Of a stretch of DNA of 64,000 nt, positions 24,486-34,690 are shown in pieces. Position 1 is the stretch's first letter, and each line of letters starts with the position of its first letter. Origin of the DNA: Anaerolineae bacterium (lineage in GTDB: Bacteria > Chloroflexota > Anaerolineae > Aggregatilineales > UBA3940); assembly GCA_016926255.1 (NCBI GenBank), contig JAFGOY010000070.1, positions 35,157 through 99,156 on the forward strand, in the 5' to 3' direction. A model generated the notes under the pieces. That model was not told the DNA's origin, did no database searches, and saw only the letters and a program-made list of their open reading frames with translations. The translations under genes were made by a program, and so were the position numbers.

Positions 24486-25859
24486 ATGGCAATGATGCCC
24501 GCTACCCCTGCTCTGCAAGAGGTTCGCCAGCAGGTCGCAGATCTGCTTGAGGCCCGCAACCTCGATGCTCTTCTAAAACTCCTCAAGACTCAGCATCCCG
24601 CCGACATTGCCGACGTGATCGATCTGCTCGAAAAAGATCAGCGTGTGGCAATCTTCAGCATGCTGCAAAACGATATCGCCGCCGAGGTGCTCGACGAGAC
24701 GCGCACCGAGGTCACCCGCAACCTTGTCGAAGCTATCCCTGACGAGCAGATCGCCGATCTACTCGAATCCATGCCAATGGACGACGCTGCCGAGGTTCTC
24801 TCCGAGCTTGAGGCCGACCGCGCCGAAGACCTGATCGGTTTGATGGAGCCCAGCGAGGCGGCTGAGGTTGAACGTCTGCTCGCCTTTCCCGAAGACTCCG
24901 CCGGGCGCTTGATGACCACCAAGGTCGTCCGCATTGGGGCCTCGTGGACGATCCAGCAGGCGCTCGAACGCCTCCGCACTGTCGATCCCGAAGTCGAGAC
25001 CAGGGCGTATCTTTATGTCGTCAATGGGAACCGCCAGTTGGTTGGTATTGTCCCGGTCTGGAACATCCTGACCTCCGCCCCCAACAAACTCGTCTCGGAA
25101 GTGATGGACCCGGAAGTCACCTCGGTACGGGTCGACGCTGACCAGGAAGAAGTCGCCCATCTGGTTTCGCAGTATGACTTTTTTGCCATTCCGGTCGTCG
25201 ATGAACTGAATCGTTTCCTAGGCATTATTACCCACGATGACGTGATCGACATCCTGCAAGAGGAGTTCACCGAAGACGTCCAGCGCTTCGGTGGTGCAGC
25301 CCCACTTGAGTTTTCCTACCTCAGTTCCCCAATTATCGAGATCGTCCGCAAGCGTGTCGGCTGGCTCATCCTGCTGATTCTGACCGCGACGCTGACCGGG
25401 ACGGTTATGCGCCTCTTTGAAAGCGACCTTGAGAAGACCGTCGCCCTGTCTTTCTTCATCCCCCTACTGATCGGGACCGGCGGTAACGCCGGGTCACAGG
25501 TCACCGCCACCATGATCCGCGCCCTGGCGGTCGGCGAGGTTCACTTCAAAGACCTCTGGCTTGTAATCGGTCGTGAGTTGGTGACCGGGCTGCTGTTGGG
25601 GCTGGCAATGGGGGCTGTCGGGTTGGTGCGTGCTGTGACCTGGGGAACATCTTTCGCCGTTGGGCTGACCGTCGCCGCATCGCTCTGCACACTCGTCGTC
25701 TGGGCCAACCTGATGGGAGTCGTCCTGCCCTTATTCGCCTCCCGCCTGCGCATCGACCCCACCGTGATTTCCGGCCCGGTGATGAGCACCCTGGTCGATG
25801 CAACCGGCCTGCTGATCTACTTCTCGCTGGCACGGGTGATTATTGGGTTGTTTGTGTAA
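24486..25859 (+). CDS. mgtE: Magnesium transporter MgtE
   Basis: Mg2+ channel/transporter of 457 residues. The N-terminal superhelical domain is rich in the ADVIDLLEKD and AAEVLSELE repeats typical of the family. Two CBS domains follow (about 145-265), then a five-helix membrane domain beginning near 290 with the signature PLLIGTGGNAGSQ that lines the pore. The cytoplasmic domains close the pore when Mg2+ is high. The long structured leader and the palindrome-covered promoter suggest further control by metal level. Confidence 0.93.
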   Translation: MAMMPATPALQEVRQQVADLLEARNLDALLKLLKTQHPADIADVIDLLEKDQRVAIFSMLQNDIAAEVLDETRTEVTRNLVEAIPDEQIADLLESMPMDDAAEVLSELEADRAEDLIGLMEPSEAAEVERLLAFPEDSAGRLMTTKVVRIGASWTIQQALERLRTVDPEVETRAYLYVVNGNRQLVGIVPVWNILTSAPNKLVSEVMDPEVTSVRVDADQEEVAHLVSQYDFFAIPVVDELNRFLGIITHDDVIDILQEEFTEDVQRFGGAAPLEFSYLSSPIIEIVRKRVGWLILLILTATLTGTVMRLFESDLEKTVALSFFIPLLIGTGGNAGSQVTATMIRALAVGEVHFKDLWLVIGRELVTGLLLGLAMGAVGLVRAVTWGTSFAVGLTVAASLCTLVVWANLMGVVLPLFASRLRIDPTVISGPVMSTLVDATGLLIYFSLARVIIGLFV

Positions 25860-25871
25860 CTGCTCTGCCAT

Positions 25872-26621
25872 TTACTCAGGCTTTCGCGCGACGGCGATCA
25901 GCCGCTGCGCGGTATGATCATATTCGCCGCCGGTTAAATCACCGTAAATCCGAATCGGTTCGAACCCGGCGTTCTCAAGCACACGCCGCAGGTCGGACGC
26001 GCCATAGATGCGGTGAGAGAAGGGATATTCCCGGCGCTCCCCATCGCGGATCACGATCCACCGGTTGCTGAACCATGTCCAGTCGGCTGTGGTCGTGCGT
26101 TCCTCCAGGATCAGCGTTCCATCCTCCAACTCACGCCAATCGCGGGCCTGGAAAATGCGGGCGATCACTTCTTTCCCGGCCAGGTCCATCACCAGTACCC
26201 CGCCGGGCCGCAGCGACATATAGAAATTGTCGACCACCCGCTGATCCTCGTCCGGGTCTTTGAAATAGCCAAACGACGTGTAGAGATTGACGGCGAGGTC
26301 AAAACTTTCAGGCCGTTGAAAAACACGCATATCTTCCCTGATAAATTCGATGTTTAAACCCAGTTCGTTGGCCTGCTGCTCTGCCACGTCGAGATAGGCT
26401 TGTGTGCGGTCGACGGCAGTGACACGGCAGCCCAGCCGCGCAAATTCGAGTGTGTGGCGTCCGATTCCGCAGGGCAGGTCAAGCACCCGGATTGGCGGTT
26501 CGAAGGCAGCCAGTGCCAGCACCTGCTCGACCTGCTGCGGGGCGTGCTCCCGCGCATACGCATGGAAAATGATGTTGGCAGCACCCTCCCACCAGTCATC
26601 CTGATCATGCCAGGTCGTCAT
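25872..26621 (-). CDS. Class I SAM-dependent methyltransferase
   Basis: A 249-residue enzyme with motif I VLDLPCGIGRHTLEFARLG, an acidic residue after the second strand (VTAVDRTQ) and the YTSFGYF and MSLRPGGVLVMDL motifs of the Methyltransf_25 type. The substrate is unknown. A GGAG-type site lies before the ATG. It is convergent with mgtE (12 bases between the stops) and separated from RNase Y by a terminator. Confidence 0.82.
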   Translation of the reverse strand: MTTWHDQDDWWEGAANIIFHAYAREHAPQQVEQVLALAAFEPPIRVLDLPCGIGRHTLEFARLGCRVTAVDRTQAYLDVAEQQANELGLNIEFIREDMRVFQRPESFDLAVNLYTSFGYFKDPDEDQRVVDNFYMSLRPGGVLVMDLAGKEVIARIFQARDWRELEDGTLILEERTTTADWTWFSNRWIVIRDGERREYPFSHRIYGASDLRRVLENAGFEPIRIYGDLTGGEYDHTAQRLIAVARKPE

Positions 26622-26680
26622 GAGGTCTCTTCTCCTTCACTGATTGACACCCTGAATGCATTATATGTCAAAACCGGTCG

Positions 26681-26715
26681 ATGAAATAAAATGGGCCTCG
26701 CCAGGAGGCCCATTT
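26681..26715 (-). terminator. Terminator downstream of the RNase Y gene
   Basis: A 12-bp perfect stem (AAAATGGGCCTC with GAGGCCCATTTT) around a 5-base loop. On the minus strand it ends in a TTTTATTTC tail. It lies 22 bases past the rny stop. Confidence 0.9.
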
Positions 26716-26737
26716 TCGTAAGTGATTCGAGCTTCGA

Positions 26738-28267
26738 TTATTTTGCGTAGTCGACTGCCCGCGTTTCGCGGATCACCGTCACCTTGATCTGACCCGGATA
26801 CTGCATCGACTCCTCGATCTGTTTCGAGATGTCTTTGCTCAACCGTATTGCCGACAGATCGTCGATATCCTCCGGCTTGACGATAATCCGCACCTCGCGC
26901 CCGGCTTGCAGGGCATAGCTCTGGTTGACTCCCTCGAATGAGTTGGCGATTTCTTCCAGCGTCCTGACCCGTTTCAGGTAATTCTCCAGGCTTTCGCGGC
27001 GAGCGCCCGGACGTGCCCCGCTGATCGCGTCAGCCGCCTCGACGATCACCGCTTCCACGTATTCCTGGTCGCGCTCGTGGTGGTGGGCTTCGATGCAGTT
27101 GACGACGGCTTCGGGAACCCCGTACCGGCGGCAGAATTCCGCGCCGATCTGGGCGTGGGTGCCTTCGATCTCGTGATCCATCGCCTTGCCGATATCGTGG
27201 AGCAGCCCGCCCATCTTGGCGATATCGACATTTGCGCCCAGTTCGGCAGCCAGCACTCCGGCCAGCCGTGCCGACTCGACGGCATGGGCCAACTGTTCCT
27301 GCCCGTAGCTCGTGCGGAATTTCAGCCGCCCCAGCATCTTGAGCACTTCGATATTCAACCCGGCGACACCGGCATCGTAGGCAGCCCGTTCGCCTTCTTC
27401 ACGGATCGCCTGCTCGACTTCCTTCACCGCGTCCTCAACCAGCTTTTCGATCCGGGCGGGGTGAATGCGCCCGTCGAGAACCAGGCGGCTGAGTGCGCGC
27501 CGTGCGACCTCGCGCCGCACCGGGTCGAAGCTGCTGATCGTCACTGCTTCGGGCGTATCATCAACAATCACGTCGACGCCGCTGGCCTGTTCAAAGGCGC
27601 GGATATTGCGCCCGTTGCGGCCAATGATACGGCCTTTCATCTCGTCGCTGGGCAGCGGCACAACCGAGACGGTCACATCCGACACATAGTCAGACGCGAC
27701 GCGCTGGATCGCCATTGCGATCAGTTCCCGTGCGCGGCTGTCGGCTTCGGCGTTGAGTTCATCCTCGACTTCTCGAATCCGCCGAGCCATGTCGTTGCGG
27801 GTTTCCTCCTCGACCATCTGCAGCAGATGGTCACGCGCTTCACCGCTGGTCATTTCTGCGACTCGCTCAAGCGCCTCAAGGCGCTCAGCCTTGATTTCTT
27901 CCAACTCGTTGCGCTGGCGGTCGAGAGTACTCTGACGCTTGTTTAACATGCTTTCACGATCTTCCAGTTTCTCGGCACGACTGTCGAGCTGTACTCTTCT
28001 GCTGTGAAGCCGGTCTTCGTCGCGCTTCAGGTCTTCGCGGCGTTGGTTGTGTTCCTGGTCATATTCACTCCGAAGTTGGCTGATTTCATTGCGGGTTTGC
28101 TGAAGCATATCCTGGGCTTCATGTTTTGCCATTACAAGGATGTTCTGCGCTTCCTGTTCAGCCGCAATACGTTTACGACGCTCGATGCGCGTTTGCCAGA
28201 TATAGACAACCGCTGCGCCAATAGCAATGCCGATGATCAGATCGGCCAGTAAAACGATCCAGTCCAT
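26738..28267 (-). CDS. rny: Ribonuclease Y
   Basis: Membrane-anchored endoribonuclease that starts mRNA decay. It has an N-terminal transmembrane helix (about 4-24), a long charged coiled coil (about 30-190), a KH RNA-binding domain ([19 protein letters not shown]) and an HD phosphohydrolase domain with the metal-binding pair in [14 protein letters not shown]. The 509-residue length is usual. The ATG lies one base past the recX stop with GGGGAGG just upstream, so the two genes are translationally coupled. Confidence 0.94.
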   Translation of the reverse strand: MDWIVLLADLIIGIAIGAAVVYIWQTRIERRKRIAAEQEAQNILVMAKHEAQDMLQQTRNEISQLRSEYDQEHNQRREDLKRDEDRLHSRRVQLDSRAEKLEDRESMLNKRQSTLDRQRNELEEIKAERLEALERVAEMTSGEARDHLLQMVEEETRNDMARRIREVEDELNAEADSRARELIAMAIQRVASDYVSDVTVSVVPLPSDEMKGRIIGRNGRNIRAFEQASGVDVIVDDTPEAVTISSFDPVRREVARRALSRLVLDGRIHPARIEKLVEDAVKEVEQAIREEGERAAYDAGVAGLNIEVLKMLGRLKFRTSYGQEQLAHAVESARLAGVLAAELGANVDIAKMGGLLHDIGKAMDHEIEGTHAQIGAEFCRRYGVPEAVVNCIEAHHHERDQEYVEAVIVEAADAISGARPGARRESLENYLKRVRTLEEIANSFEGVNQSYALQAGREVRIIVKPEDIDDLSAIRLSKDISKQIEESMQYPGQIKVTVIRETRAVDYAK

Positions 28268-28268
28268 G

Positions 28269-28946
28269 TTAGGTTACCTCCCCATCCAGGTTTATGTTGT
28301 TGGGTGCAGGTTCATATTGAGCGTTCTTCTCTTCCCAAAGTTGATCCAATACGGTACGTACAATGCTATACGAGAAGCCGCGCCGGGACAGGAAATCCCC
28401 CAATCGCTTACGAAAGGTTTCCTCGTCTGCCTGTGCATAGCGATGCATCCGCGATTGGGCCGCCCGGTAGGCTTCTGTCTCTTCGTCGAGGTCTTCCATC
28501 GCCGCCTGAATTGCCGGATCGGAGACTCCCTTTTGACGGAGTTCGTACCGCAGCGCGCGGGCGCTGCGCGGCTTGAACTGGGATCGGTTCTCCACCCAGT
28601 AGCGGGCAAAAGCCGCCTCGTCAAGAAGGCCCGATCTTTCAAGGCGCTCGATGACAGTCTCGACTGTTGTTTCGCTGAACTTCTTTTTGCTCTGACGTAG
28701 ATTGCGGCGCACTTCTTCGACGCTGCGGGGTCGATACGACAGGTAATTCAGCGCATGTTCATGCGCTACTTCGATCTCGTCCAGCGCTTTCAGCCGCTCG
28801 ATGTCGGCATTGTCAAGCTGCTGGCCTTTTTGCAGCTTAATCGCCTCGATCAGCGCCAGGCCGAAGGCAAATTCGCCGTCGAGGTAAACGTTGACACGCT
28901 CCTTATTCCGTTTTTGAACAACCAAAGCGGTGATCTTGCCGCCCAT
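28269..28946 (-). CDS. recX: Regulatory protein RecX
   Basis: Modulator of RecA filament growth. The protein is helical and repeated, with [21 protein letters not shown] and a matching later [13 protein letters not shown] block typical of RecX triple-helix repeats, and [20 protein letters not shown] near the C-terminus. The ATG at 28946 ([11 protein letters not shown]) is preferred over an upstream in-frame TTG. It is read in the same direction as recA but is separated from it by a terminator and about 320 further bases, so it is more closely linked to rny. Confidence 0.85.
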   Translation of the reverse strand: MGGKITALVVQKRNKERVNVYLDGEFAFGLALIEAIKLQKGQQLDNADIERLKALDEIEVAHEHALNYLSYRPRSVEEVRRNLRQSKKKFSETTVETVIERLERSGLLDEAAFARYWVENRSQFKPRSARALRYELRQKGVSDPAIQAAMEDLDEETEAYRAAQSRMHRYAQADEETFRKRLGDFLSRRGFSYSIVRTVLDQLWEEKNAQYEPAPNNINLDGEVT

Positions 28947-28977
28947 AACGCGTGTCCAAATCAATCCGTGTAGTTAT

Positions 28978-29007
28978 AAAAAAACAGCCGTGGCTAACCC
29001 ACGGCTG
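28978..29007 (-). terminator. Rho-independent terminator between recA and recX
   Basis: On the minus strand CAGCCGTGG pairs with CCACGGCTG (9 bp, 5-base loop) followed by seven U residues. It would end transcripts coming from recA before recX. Confidence 0.9.
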
Positions 29008-29329
29008 CTGGAATCCGCAAAATTTGACGAAAAAACAATCAAATCACTGATATACGCAAATACCCCAGACTCCTGCGAGTCAGGGTCGCGACCGAATGAA
29101 TCTGGCTGCGGTTAGGACAATCCTCCAGGTTGCTAAATAAGGCTGAAGGATCGGTTGATTTTCCGGTTCGCGATTTCTGCCCTTTCCGCACAGCGGGTTA
29201 TTGGGCAGGTTTATCAGCTTAACAGAATCCAGCGTATCGTGTAGCTAGCGCTATACCTATTTCTATCATCTTGATAGAAGCTCGTTCACCCACCGGCTTT
29301 TCGATCCGGTGCGTGGTCTTGACAGTCTA
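29008..29329 (-). other. recA-recX spacer with several hairpins; no gene seen
   Basis: About 320 bases without a convincing frame. Small palindromes are visible: GACTC-CTGC-GAGTC (29069-29082), CTATCA-TCT-TGATAG (29263-29277) and CACCGG-CTTTTCGAT-CCGGTG (29291-29311). It ends at a strong terminator. It could be a long recA 3' region or an independent small RNA. I could not match it to tmRNA, RNase P, SRP or 6S RNA by eye. Confidence 0.4.
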
Positions 29330-30355
29330 CTACTCTGCTGGTGGTGGCTGTATCAGCGCCGGGAGATTATAGGCTTCCCGGATAGCCTGTTCGAGTTCGC
29401 TGCACAGGGTCTGGTTATCTTGTAACGTTATTTTGGCGTTTTCTCGCCCCTGTCCTAGTAGTTCGTCGGTTGCTGAATGGCGATAGAAAGCGCCCCTCTT
29501 CTCGACAAAGCCCAATTCTGTGGCTAAGTCCAGCAGGTCGCCTTCGTAGCTTATGCCTTCGCCATACATGATATCGAACTCAGATTCTCGGAACGGTGCA
29601 GCCACCTTGTTTTTGGTAACACGCACGCGTGTCCGGTTTCCGACTACGTCGCCACCCTGCTTGATCGACTGGATACGTCGAATATCCAGCCGGATGGTGG
29701 CATAGAACTTGAGCGCGCGGCCCCCCGTTGTTGTTTCCGGGCTGCCGAACATAACACCGATCTTCATACGCAGTTGGTTTGTGAAAACCATTGCCGTATT
29801 GCTCTGCTTGATCGCCCCCGACAGCTTGCGCAGCGCCTGACTCATCAGGCGGGCCTGCAAGCCGACATGGGAGTCACCCATCTCGCCCTCGATCTCGGCG
29901 CGGGGCACAAGCGCCGCCACCGAGTCCAGGACGATTACGTCGACCGCACCGGAACGCACCAGGGCTTCGGCGATCTCTAACGCCTGTTCACCTGTGTCCG
30001 GCTGGCTGATGTAAAGCTCGTCGATGTTGACACCAATCGCCTCGGCGTAAATCGGGTCAAGGGCATGTTCCATGTCGATGAAGGCACAAATCCCACCCAG
30101 GTTTTGAGCCTGGGCGATGATATGAAGGCAGAGTGTCGTTTTACCTGATGATTCTGGCCCGTATATTTCGGTAACACGCCCGCGAGGAATTCCCCCTACA
30201 CCCAGGGCGATATCGAGCGAAAGGGCACCGGTGGGAACGACATCAACCTGTAAGTGAGATGCCTCTCCCAGCCGCATGATTGCACCATCGCCAAAACGTT
30301 TGGTGAGTTCTTTCAGTGTCTTATCCAGTGAAGCCAGACGGCCTTCATCAGGCAT
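29330..30355 (-). CDS. recA: Recombinase RecA
   Basis: Strand-exchange ATPase for homologous recombination and SOS induction. Walker [10 protein letters not shown], Walker B region [14 protein letters not shown], the MEHALDP segment and the loop L2 region ([20 protein letters not shown]) are all standard. The 341-residue length is normal. GGGGAG lies about 10 bases before the ATG. A promoter with a possible LexA site lies upstream. Confidence 0.97.
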   Translation of the reverse strand: MPDEGRLASLDKTLKELTKRFGDGAIMRLGEASHLQVDVVPTGALSLDIALGVGGIPRGRVTEIYGPESSGKTTLCLHIIAQAQNLGGICAFIDMEHALDPIYAEAIGVNIDELYISQPDTGEQALEIAEALVRSGAVDVIVLDSVAALVPRAEIEGEMGDSHVGLQARLMSQALRKLSGAIKQSNTAMVFTNQLRMKIGVMFGSPETTTGGRALKFYATIRLDIRRIQSIKQGGDVVGNRTRVRVTKNKVAAPFRESEFDIMYGEGISYEGDLLDLATELGFVEKRGAFYRHSATDELLGQGRENAKITLQDNQTLCSELEQAIREAYNLPALIQPPPAE

Positions 30356-30392
30356 CTATTTTGGTCTCCCCAGCAGAATGAATAGCTAATCA

Positions 30393-30446
30393 GTACGAGC
30401 GTTCTATTCGTGAAGTTAGTGTACAGCATGCCCTACAAATATGCAA
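30393..30446 (-). promoter_or_regulatory. recA promoter with possible LexA (SOS) box
   Basis: On the minus strand TTGCAT (30446-30441) and TACACT (30423-30418) are 17 bases apart. Just downstream of the expected start, GAACGCTCGTAC (30404-30393) matches the GAAC-N4-GTTC type LexA box with one mismatch. The promoter call is moderate; the operator call is tentative, because LexA motifs vary between phyla. Confidence 0.45.
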
Positions 30447-30471
30447 CATGGCGCACCCATTGCGCAGAATA

Positions 30472-32754
30472 TTATGGGGGGGATATGGAAGCCGGCAGTA
30501 TAAAGCTAAAAATGCTGCCTTCGCCTGCTTCTCCGGCACTTTTTACCTCGACCTGGCCGTCCATTCTCTCTACAATTCGCCGCACAATCGAAAGGCCCAG
30601 CCCGTGACCCGAAAGACGAGATTGTTCAAGCCGCTCGAATGGTGCGAACAGGCGCTCCTGCTGTTCAGGGGTCAGCCCTGGGCCATTATCGTGTACCCAG
30701 AAGCGAATAGTGTCGCCCTCCTGCGTCGCGCCCAGTTTGATTCTGGGGGGGTGTCCCCCGTATTTAATGGCATTACTGATGTAGTTGAACCATACCTCTT
30801 CGACCCACGGCGCATAACCTATTGCTTCTGGCCAGCTTGCAGGCCAGGCAATCTCGGCCTGCGATTCCTCGATCTGGTGGGCCAGGCGCGTCTGAATCTC
30901 AGCCGTGATTGGTGTCATATCGAGCGGTGCCATTTCCACATCTGCTTTACGCAGCCCGGCCAGCAGCATCAGCTCCTCAATGATGTTGTCCATCTTCAGC
31001 CCCATCTGCATGATAGTCTGGTATCCCTGCCGCATCTCTTTTTCAGACAGCGGGCTCTCTCTGTCTGCCAGCAGGTAGGCAAAGGTGATGATAATATTCA
31101 GTGGGTTCTTGAGATCGTGGGCTACGGTGTGGCCGAAGGCATCGAGTTCCTCGTTTCGCGCAAGGAGTTCATCATTGGTCTGGCGCAGCAGTTCTTCTGC
31201 ACGCTTGCGTTCGACGATGGTCCAGACGATATCGGCAACATAAGCAACCAGTTCGACATCCTTCTCGCTGTAATCCAAGGGCTTATTGCCAACCCCAAGA
31301 ACAGATACGACGCGATCGTCACGCATCGTGGGCACAACCAGCTCGCGTACAACCTCAGCGTGACCGTCGGGCAGGCCCTTGCGATGAGGCAGTTCGGCGT
31401 AGTTATTATGGATGATCGGTTTCCGCTGATGGATACAGTCCACCCATACACCTGCATCGGCCACATTGTAATGCAGACCTTTGCCTTCCGCGCGGCAGAA
31501 TTCTTGCAGAGTGCGGGTAGACCAGGCCTGGAGCAAGAGGGTGTTTTGATCCTCTTCAACAACATGAAAAAAACCGATCGGGCTGTCTGTCAGTTCCCCG
31601 ATTTCATCGAGCGCCTTCTGCATCAGGTCACCCACTGTGTGATCTTCCGCATATTCCACCAATCTCAAGCGCAGCCGGACGACATCTTCTGCCCGTTTGC
31701 GCTCGGAGATATCACGCACTACCGACAGGATGTGCGCTTCCCCACTCAGGTCAATGATTTCGCCTGAATACAGGCAGTGCAGCAATCTGCCAGCCTTGGT
31801 ACGGAAACTATATTCATGGTCATGGATGCGCTGATTTTTCAACAAGTCGGCGACCACTTGCTCACGGTCTTTCAGGTTGTCCCAGATTCCCAGATTGATC
31901 GCACTGCTGGACAGCGCCTCTTCCCGCGAATACCCTGTGAGGCGGCAGAAGCCTTCGTTCACTTCCACAAGTGTCCCGTCGCTCAGACGAGAGATGAGAA
32001 TCGCATCAGGGCTGGAATGAAATGCCTTGGAGAATTTTTCTTCGCTCAACGCCAGGGCATTTTCGACTTGCTGGCGCCTGGTCATGTCGCCTTCCAGGTC
32101 GGCGAACAGGCGGCGATTGACCGTCAAAGTCAGGCTGAAAGTAAGAACGATGAAAGCCATCTGGTAGGTCAGGATCGTTACCGTCTCAAAGATGTTGGAG
32201 TGAAAGAAATCATCCCCTGGTGGCACGACCAGTTCTACCACGATACGAGCCGCGCTGACCGTGCAAAAAACGACCATTACAATGCCAACGCCACGAGTGA
32301 TCGGGCGCGTTTCGATATCTGCCCTGTACAACATAAGCCACGCAATCTGGGAGCATGACATCAGGAGTCCCAGAGAGACGTTGATATTGCGCGCGGCCAG
32401 GTCGGGTTGAATGATGGCGAAATACGTGTGAACCAGGATGAAAACCACCAGCAGAACTACGTTGTGAATTTGTGGGCTGCGCTTCCCCATAAAGCGTTCC
32501 AATCCCACATACAGCAGGAGAACCCCTACAATCAGCAAAGTATTGCTGATCACTATGGATATGAAATCTGGTACAGTGCCACGCAGGGCAATCAGCACTA
32601 CTGCCACCAATTGCGTGACAAAGCCAGCACTCCAGAAACCAAGCCCTGTGAAATGCTTCCGATTTTGGATCCATAGGAAGGTTATGACTGTGGCGCAGAT
32701 CGTATTGCTGATGACATGGCTGAGAATGATAGTTCTCATATCCAGAAGATTCAT
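30472..32754 (-). CDS. Membrane sensor histidine kinase with PAS and GAF domains
   Basis: A 760-residue hybrid-free sensor kinase. Six or seven N-terminal hydrophobic segments (to about 215) form an unclassified membrane sensor module. A PAS domain (about 240-355, ending VVRDISERKRAE) and a GAF domain (about 375-520) follow. The dimerisation helix has the phospho-acceptor His in FGHTVAHDLKNPL, and the ATPase domain has N (WFNYISNAIKYGG), G1 (VHDNGPGL) and G2 (GHGLGLSIVRRI) boxes. No response regulator gene is adjacent, so its partner is elsewhere. GAGGTG lies before the ATG. Confidence 0.88.
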   Translation of the reverse strand: MNLLDMRTIILSHVISNTICATVITFLWIQNRKHFTGLGFWSAGFVTQLVAVVLIALRGTVPDFISIVISNTLLIVGVLLLYVGLERFMGKRSPQIHNVVLLVVFILVHTYFAIIQPDLAARNINVSLGLLMSCSQIAWLMLYRADIETRPITRGVGIVMVVFCTVSAARIVVELVVPPGDDFFHSNIFETVTILTYQMAFIVLTFSLTLTVNRRLFADLEGDMTRRQQVENALALSEEKFSKAFHSSPDAILISRLSDGTLVEVNEGFCRLTGYSREEALSSSAINLGIWDNLKDREQVVADLLKNQRIHDHEYSFRTKAGRLLHCLYSGEIIDLSGEAHILSVVRDISERKRAEDVVRLRLRLVEYAEDHTVGDLMQKALDEIGELTDSPIGFFHVVEEDQNTLLLQAWSTRTLQEFCRAEGKGLHYNVADAGVWVDCIHQRKPIIHNNYAELPHRKGLPDGHAEVVRELVVPTMRDDRVVSVLGVGNKPLDYSEKDVELVAYVADIVWTIVERKRAEELLRQTNDELLARNEELDAFGHTVAHDLKNPLNIIITFAYLLADRESPLSEKEMRQGYQTIMQMGLKMDNIIEELMLLAGLRKADVEMAPLDMTPITAEIQTRLAHQIEESQAEIAWPASWPEAIGYAPWVEEVWFNYISNAIKYGGHPPRIKLGATQEGDTIRFWVHDNGPGLTPEQQERLFAPFERLEQSRLSGHGLGLSIVRRIVERMDGQVEVKSAGEAGEGSIFSFILPASISPP

Positions 32755-32893
32755 GGTACACCTCGCCTGACGCCGAGCGGCTGCGGAAGGTCATTAATGA
32801 CCCCAGACCAGTGTCGTGACGCTTATAAGTATAACCCGAAAACAATGTACGCCAGAATGGGAAGAAGCAGAACAAAATCGATACACCTGTGGA

Positions 32894-32923
32894 TTGACTT
32901 ATAACGTATTTGTCGATTATTCT
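32894..32923 (+). promoter_or_regulatory. Promoter for the cobalamin riboswitch and btu operon
   Basis: TTGACT and TATTCT separated by 18 bases. Transcription would start about 30 bases before the riboswitch's first stem. The -35 is good and the -10 is moderate. Confidence 0.5.
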
Positions 32924-32961
32924 ATAGCGGAGTGAACATTATCAACCCAATGCAACAGATA

Positions 32962-33130
32962 CGGTGAAGGTGTGCCAGACGCCCGGATGCGCGGCACACA
33001 ATGGGGGAAGACCGGTGTACCAGACTACGTCAGGTTTGGAAGTCCGGCGCTGACCCGCAACGGTAAATGGATTAGATGAACATGGCCTATGCCATGTTCA
33101 TACCATAAGCCCGACAACCCGCCTTCACCG
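32962..33130 (+). promoter_or_regulatory. Cobalamin (AdoCbl/B12) riboswitch
   Basis: Closing stem P1 is CGGTGAAGG paired with CCTTCACCG. Inside it are the conserved GGGGGAAGACCGGTGTA segment, the GAAGTCCGGCGCTGACCCGCAACGGTAAA core, an arm made of GAACATGGC/GCCATGTTC, and AAGCCCGACAACCCGCC. The last of these is the B12 box (consensus AGYCMGGAGACCKGCC with small changes). This order is diagnostic of the cobalamin class. A terminator follows 60 bases on, so bound cobalamin would stop transcription of the transporter genes. With its promoter and terminator it fills the 520-base gap between the kinase and btuF. Confidence 0.93.
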
Positions 33131-33189
33131 GGTGGCTTGTGATCACCCTTCGTGGATTTGAGGGGGGCGAGCGAAATTTTAGACATGCT

Positions 33190-33215
33190 CCCGCCTTTTG
33201 GCGGGTTTTGTTTTT
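33190..33215 (+). terminator. Riboswitch-controlled intrinsic terminator
   Basis: CCCGCC-TTTT-GGCGGG followed by TTTTGTTTTT, 62 bases before the btuF ATG. This is the expression platform of the cobalamin riboswitch. Confidence 0.9.
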
Positions 33216-33276
33216 ATAGCCAACGGCTCGATCCACGATCTGCGCACCATCAGAAAAAAAGAGAAAGGATGACAGA

Positions 33277-34632
33277 ATGAAATCGAGCCGGAAATTGATT
33301 GTATTAACGGTGCTAATGCTGCTTTCGATGCTGCTGGCTGCCTGTGGGCCGACGGCGGAAGTACCGGCTGCCGAAGCACCAGCTGTCGAGCAGGCCGAAG
33401 AAGAACCGGCAGCCGAACCGGTCGAGGAAGTCGAGCCGACCGATGAGCCAACCATCGAACCGGAGCCAGTCGCGCCAACCGCCAACCTGATTGATGGGTG
33501 TGTGACGGACTACGTGGAAGGAATCGATTACTTCCCTGAAAAAGTTGAACTGGAATATGCCGAGAATTTCAGCATCGAGTATCACGACAACTACAAGGTG
33601 ATCGACGTGCTGACGCCCTGGCCAGGATCGACCCCGGAAGATGCGATCCGGTATGTGCTGGTGCAGTGTGGAACGCCCGCGCCGGAAGGTTTCAACGATG
33701 CAACGGTGATCGAGGTGCCCATCGACACAACCATCGTGATGTCGACCACCCAGCTTCCACACATGGTTGCGTTAGATGTACTCGACAAAGTGATAGGGAT
33801 CGAAACGGCGATGTGGACAAACTCAGAGGCGATCCTTGAGAAGGTCGCGGCGGGGGAGATTGGCGAAGTGGGCGATGCCTACGACGCGACGAATGTCAAC
33901 GTGGAATTGATCGTCGAGCTTGACCCGGATGTGGTGATGACCTTCGGATCGGGGATGCCCGATTTCGATGCCTACCCGAAAGTGCAGGAGGCGGGCGTGC
34001 CGGTTGCGATGAACGCTGAGCACACCGAATGGAACCCGATTGGCCGCGCGGAGTGGATCAAGTTTACGGCGATGTTCTTCAACAAAGAGGCGGCGGCCAG
34101 TGAGATTTTCGGTGGGATTGCAGAGTCTTATGAAGAACTCGCCGCGCTGACCGCCAGTATCCCCGCTGAAGAGAGACCGTTAGTGCTGCCTAATTCATGG
34201 GACGCATGGACAAACTCGTGGGTGATCCCCGGACAGGAGACCTACGTCGGGAAGCTGTTTGAGGATGCGGGTGCGCGGTTAGTGTTGGCCGACGACCCGG
34301 CGGTGGCATCGCAGAGTGGGTATTTCGATTTCGAGGCGGTCTACGATGCCGGGCTGGATGCCGATGTCTGGATCGTTTACGCGTATTCATGGTACACGCT
34401 TGACGATGTGCTGGCCGCCGATCCTCGCCATGGCGATTTCAGGGCGTTCCAGACCGGCGAAGTGTACAACAACACGGCGCGGATCAATGCCAGTGGTGGC
34501 AACGACTGGTACGAATCAGGGGTGATGCAGCCGGATGTGGTGCTCGCCGACCTGATCAAGATCATTCACCCCGAATTGATGGACAATACCGACCTGTATT
34601 ACTACGTGAAGCTGAAGCCATCTGGCGAATAA
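33277..34632 (+). CDS. btuF: Cobalamin ABC transporter substrate-binding lipoprotein (BtuF-like)
   Basis: Captures the corrinoid outside the cell for the permease encoded next. A lipobox ends MLLAAC (C23), followed by an acidic Pro/Glu-rich spacer (to about 70) and a periplasmic-binding fold of the BtuF/FepB class. Family features include TTQLPHMVALDVLDKVIGIE and VELIVELDPDVVMTFGSG. At 451 residues it is longer than E. coli BtuF, partly because of the spacer and an added segment at 75-140. The B12 riboswitch upstream makes cobalamin the best substrate call; sequence alone would leave siderophores open. Confidence 0.85.
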   Translation: MKSSRKLIVLTVLMLLSMLLAACGPTAEVPAAEAPAVEQAEEEPAAEPVEEVEPTDEPTIEPEPVAPTANLIDGCVTDYVEGIDYFPEKVELEYAENFSIEYHDNYKVIDVLTPWPGSTPEDAIRYVLVQCGTPAPEGFNDATVIEVPIDTTIVMSTTQLPHMVALDVLDKVIGIETAMWTNSEAILEKVAAGEIGEVGDAYDATNVNVELIVELDPDVVMTFGSGMPDFDAYPKVQEAGVPVAMNAEHTEWNPIGRAEWIKFTAMFFNKEAAASEIFGGIAESYEELAALTASIPAEERPLVLPNSWDAWTNSWVIPGQETYVGKLFEDAGARLVLADDPAVASQSGYFDFEAVYDAGLDADVWIVYAYSWYTLDDVLAADPRHGDFRAFQTGEVYNNTARINASGGNDWYESGVMQPDVVLADLIKIIHPELMDNTDLYYYVKLKPSGE

Positions 34633-34690
34633 CGTGCTCATCCGACGCGACCTCGCCGGGTCGAAGGATGCTTTGACAAAGAAATCGATG

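Noticed and set aside
29008..29329. tmRNA, RNase P, SRP or 6S RNA
   Set aside because: None of the hallmark sequences could be found on either strand.
30448..31767. Long plus-strand frame of 439 codons
   Set aside because: Lies opposite the sensor kinase, whose H, N and G boxes are intact on the minus strand.
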